Assembly (NCBI RefSeq): GCF_902728265.1
Contig: NZ_CACVBR010000015.1
Location: 20,315-84,314 of the forward strand
Reading direction: 5' to 3'
DNA length: 64,000 nt
Origin: Chryseobacterium potabilaquae
GTDB taxonomy: Bacteria; Bacteroidota; Bacteroidia; Flavobacteriales; Weeksellaceae
The position numbers and the translations under genes are program-made. The notes beneath the pieces were generated by a model that was not told where the DNA came from, ran no database searches, and saw nothing but the letters and a program-made list of their open reading frames with translations. Shown here piece after piece: positions 62,081 through 64,000 of this stretch. The first letter of the stretch is position 1; every line of letters starts with the position of its first letter.

Positions 62081-62100
62081 TTGTACCTCATTTGTACCTT
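62081..62100. repeat. Right TTGTACCT repeats (candidate arm-type sites)
   Basis: TTGTACCT occurs at 62081-62088 and 62092-62099 in direct orientation, 37 bp from the attR core. It is the same octamer that is repeated near attL. Confidence 0.6.
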
Positions 62101-62136
62101 GTATTTGTAATTCATTGATTTATAGTATTAATTACT

Positions 62137-62153
62137 TTTTGTATCGAAAAGTA
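62137..62153 (+). other. attR core
   Basis: TTTTGTATCGAAAAGTA differs from attL only at the eleventh base. On the right it is in frame with the truncated RHS gene, where it reads LYRKV. Confidence 0.7.
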
Positions 62154-64000
62154 TTAAGTATTACTGAAAATGCAGATACTTATTATGTTTATAATGAATA
62201 TAATCAATTAGCCTGGGTAATTCCACCACTTCTTTCCAAAAAGAAGACCTGGGATTTAGCAGACCAACAGGCTTTGGCTTATGAATACCGTTACGATGGA
62301 AGAAGCAGATTGGTTGAGAAGAAACTTCCCGGTAAAGGTTGGGAACATATGGTGTATGATAAAGCAGACCGTCTTGTCTTTACTCAGGATGAACTCATGA
62401 GAGCACAAAATAAATGGCTTTTTAGTAAATATGATTTATTTGGAAGAGTGATTATCACTGGAATCGTAGGAGGAACTTCTCGAACAGACATGCAGAATAT
62501 GATTGCTAACAATCTGATTGTTGAAAACCGAAATCCTCCAGGATTTACCAAGAATTGAATGTCGATTCAATATACCAATAATCATTTTCCTTATCTTGAA
62601 ACCGTATTATCAGTGAACTATTATGATACTTACCCTCTCTATAGTTTCAATCCTCCTTTTCCTACAAGCATTCAGGGAGAAGTTGTCCTAACAGATAATC
62701 CATCCACAAGTGGAGGAAAGAGTACCAAGAGCTTTTCTGTCATGAGCCTAGTAAAGAATATTGAGAATGATAACTGGACCAAGAACTATACTTATTATGA
62801 TACTAAAGGAAGAGTGATAGGAAATCATTCCATCAATTATTTGGGAGGGTACACGAGAACAGAAGCCAAATTGGATTTTACAGGAGTAGTTCAAAATACA
62901 ATTACCAAACATAAGAGATTGAATACGGATACTGAAAAAGTCATTACCGAGATGTTTACTTATGATTCACAAAATAGATTATTAAAACATACCCATAAAG
63001 TAGATGGTAATCCTGAGGAAATCTTAGCTCAGAATATCTATAATGAACTTTCTCAATTACAAACTAAGAAGGTAGGAGGAGTAAATCCAACCAGCCCGAT
63101 TCAAACCATAGATTACAAATACAACATTCGAGGATGGATGACTAAGATCAATGATCCTTCCAATTTGAATGGAAAATTGTTTGGATATGAGATCAAATAT
63201 AACAATCCTGTACTTACTACTCTTGCTTCTGCAAAATACAATGGAAATATTGCAGAGATTGATTGGAAAACATCCAATGATGGAATCCTGAAACGATATG
63301 CCTATCATTATGATGGATTGAACAGGCTCTTGTATGGTCATTATGTAGAACCATTGAGTACGATTCCTCAGACTGATCATTTTGGGGAATCTATGGAATA
63401 TGATCTGAATGGAAATATTACCCGTTTATATCGAAATGCTAAGAACACGAATGGGCTGGCAATGCAAATCGATAACCTTAGCTATACCTACTTAGGAAAT
63501 AAATTAACCAAAGTAACGGATGCAAGTCAAAACACGGATGGTTATCCTGGAGGAGGAAATGTTATAGGTTATGATAATAATGGTAATATGACCAGTCATC
63601 CTGATAAAGGAATCAATGGTATCAGCTATAACTTTTTGAATCTTCCATCAGAAATTAAAGCTAATTCAGGGAATTCAAATGCGGCTATTACCCGTTATGT
63701 ATATCGAGCAGATGGAGTGAAGGTTGCAAAAAATTATATTCTTGGAGGGACTACAAAAGAAACACAATATCTAGATGGGTTTCAGTATGATAATAGTGGA
63801 ACTTCTAATGTATTGGCTTCATCTTCCTCATTAAAGTTTGTTCCTACAGCCGAGGGATACTTTGATTTTATAAAAAATAAGTATATTTACAATTATACAG
63901 ACCATTTGGGAAATGTGCGTTTAAGCTATTTTAACAATGGATCAGGAGTAGAAGCTCTTAAAGAAAACAATTATTATCCTTTTGGATTGAAGCATCAAGG
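62137..64000 (+). pseudogene. RHS/YD-repeat protein gene, 5'-truncated and interrupted
   Basis: From attR rightwards one frame encodes an RHS-type protein of the Chryseobacterium DUF6443 group: [39 protein letters not shown], repeated YD motifs ([34 protein letters not shown]) and the core end [11 protein letters not shown] with YYPFGLKHQ at the window edge. Two defects are visible. The 5' part is missing at the attR core, so an open frame from 62025 to 62558 is a chimera of element and RHS sequence. A TGA at 62556-62558 also interrupts the frame just before [10 protein letters not shown], where a glycine codon is expected. The 3' end is outside the window. Confidence 0.8.

Larger units (their letters stand above)
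53509..62153. mobile_element. Integrated satellite-like element (about 8.6 kb) at the mnmE 3' end
   Basis: Bounded by a 17-bp core TTTTGTATCG(G/A)AAAGTA at 53509-53525 and 62137-62153 with one mismatch. It encodes integrase, two excisionase-like HTH proteins, an SF3 helicase, a Toprim-like primase, a terminase-small-subunit-like protein and a two-gene cargo, nearly all on the plus strand. No capsid, tail, holin, relaxase or mating-pair genes are present. This content matches phage satellites (P4, PICI) better than prophages or conjugative elements. Similar att use at the 3' end of mnmE (trmE) is known for other islands such as SGI1. TTGTACCT repeats near both ends are candidate integrase arm sites. 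Confidence 0.8.

Noticed and set aside
53526..62136. Prophage
   Set aside because: No capsid, portal, large terminase, tail or lysis genes are present, and the element is too short for a complete phage.
53526..62136. Conjugative or mobilizable element
   Set aside because: No relaxase, coupling protein or Tra genes are found; the HTH, helicase and primase genes do not suggest transfer by conjugation.
63057..63380. Reverse-strand frame of 107 codons inside the RHS remnant
   Set aside because: It is antisense to YD-repeat coding sequence and has no signal or domain.
1..64000. CRISPR array
   Set aside because: No regularly spaced direct repeats of 24-40 bp with unique spacers were seen; the nine-base triplets are too short and too few.
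1..64000. tRNA gene as attachment site or other tRNA/rRNA genes
   Set aside because: No cloverleaf or CCA-type ends recognised; the integration site is protein-coding (mnmE).

Overview
The window is an AT-rich chromosomal segment from a Bacteroidota bacterium, most likely a Chryseobacterium-like member of the Weeksellaceae. The evidence is the type IX secretion/gliding genes porU-porV-gldJ, flavobacterial promoter motifs (TTG...TAnnTTTG), signal peptides ending in 'AQ' before mature proteins, DUF6526 and DUF2199 proteins, and a YD-repeat/RHS protein of the Chryseobacterium type. There are no rRNA or tRNA genes, CRISPR arrays or insertion sequences.

Layout. 1-17.8 kb is core genome: ahcY (cut by the window edge), a phosphopantetheinyl transferase, a FUSC membrane protein, porV/porU/gldJ for the type IX secretion system, murF, a NUDIX hydrolase, anmK, lptC with an outer-membrane protein, and holB. 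17.8-31 kb holds an exported catalase with an ankyrin partner, a TetR-TolC-EmrA-EmrB tripartite efflux operon with a visible operator palindrome, then small housekeeping and stress genes (Tag glycosylase, DinB, patatin lipase, CorA, FabH). 31-36.5 kb has a thioredoxin-like protein, a TPR/AraC-type membrane regulator, a candidate structured small RNA, a small lipoprotein and pruA. 36.9-48 kb is a long urease locus: ureA-B-C, an outer-membrane protein gene, ureE-F-G-D, a nickel-transporter-like protein, a urea transporter, a TonB-dependent receptor and an AraC regulator. It appears to join urea uptake, nickel uptake and enzyme maturation in one transcription direction. 48-53.5 kb holds a eukaryote-like topoisomerase IB, small membrane proteins, an Xaa-Pro aminopeptidase and mnmE.

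The most interesting part is 53.5-62.15 kb: an element of about 8.6 kb integrated exactly at the 3' end of mnmE. It is bounded by a 17-bp imperfect att core (53509-53525 and 62137-62153). It carries a zinc-finger/HTH protein, a tyrosine integrase, a second excisionase-like HTH protein, an SF3/D5-type helicase, a zinc-ribbon/Toprim-like primase, and an HTH protein whose C-terminus resembles phage small terminase subunits. It has no capsid, tail or conjugation genes, so the layout is like a phage satellite (PICI/P4-like). Repeated TTGTACCT motifs lie near both ends, and a 9-bp iteron-like repeat, three units each, occurs in three intergenic spaces. A two-gene cargo cassette (a membrane-anchored protein and a secreted DUF4468-like protein) is bracketed by two nearly identical terminators. 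The right junction does not return to ordinary mnmE downstream sequence but enters the middle of an RHS/YD-repeat gene that has lost its 5' end and has an in-frame TGA, which suggests a rearrangement between two att-like sites.
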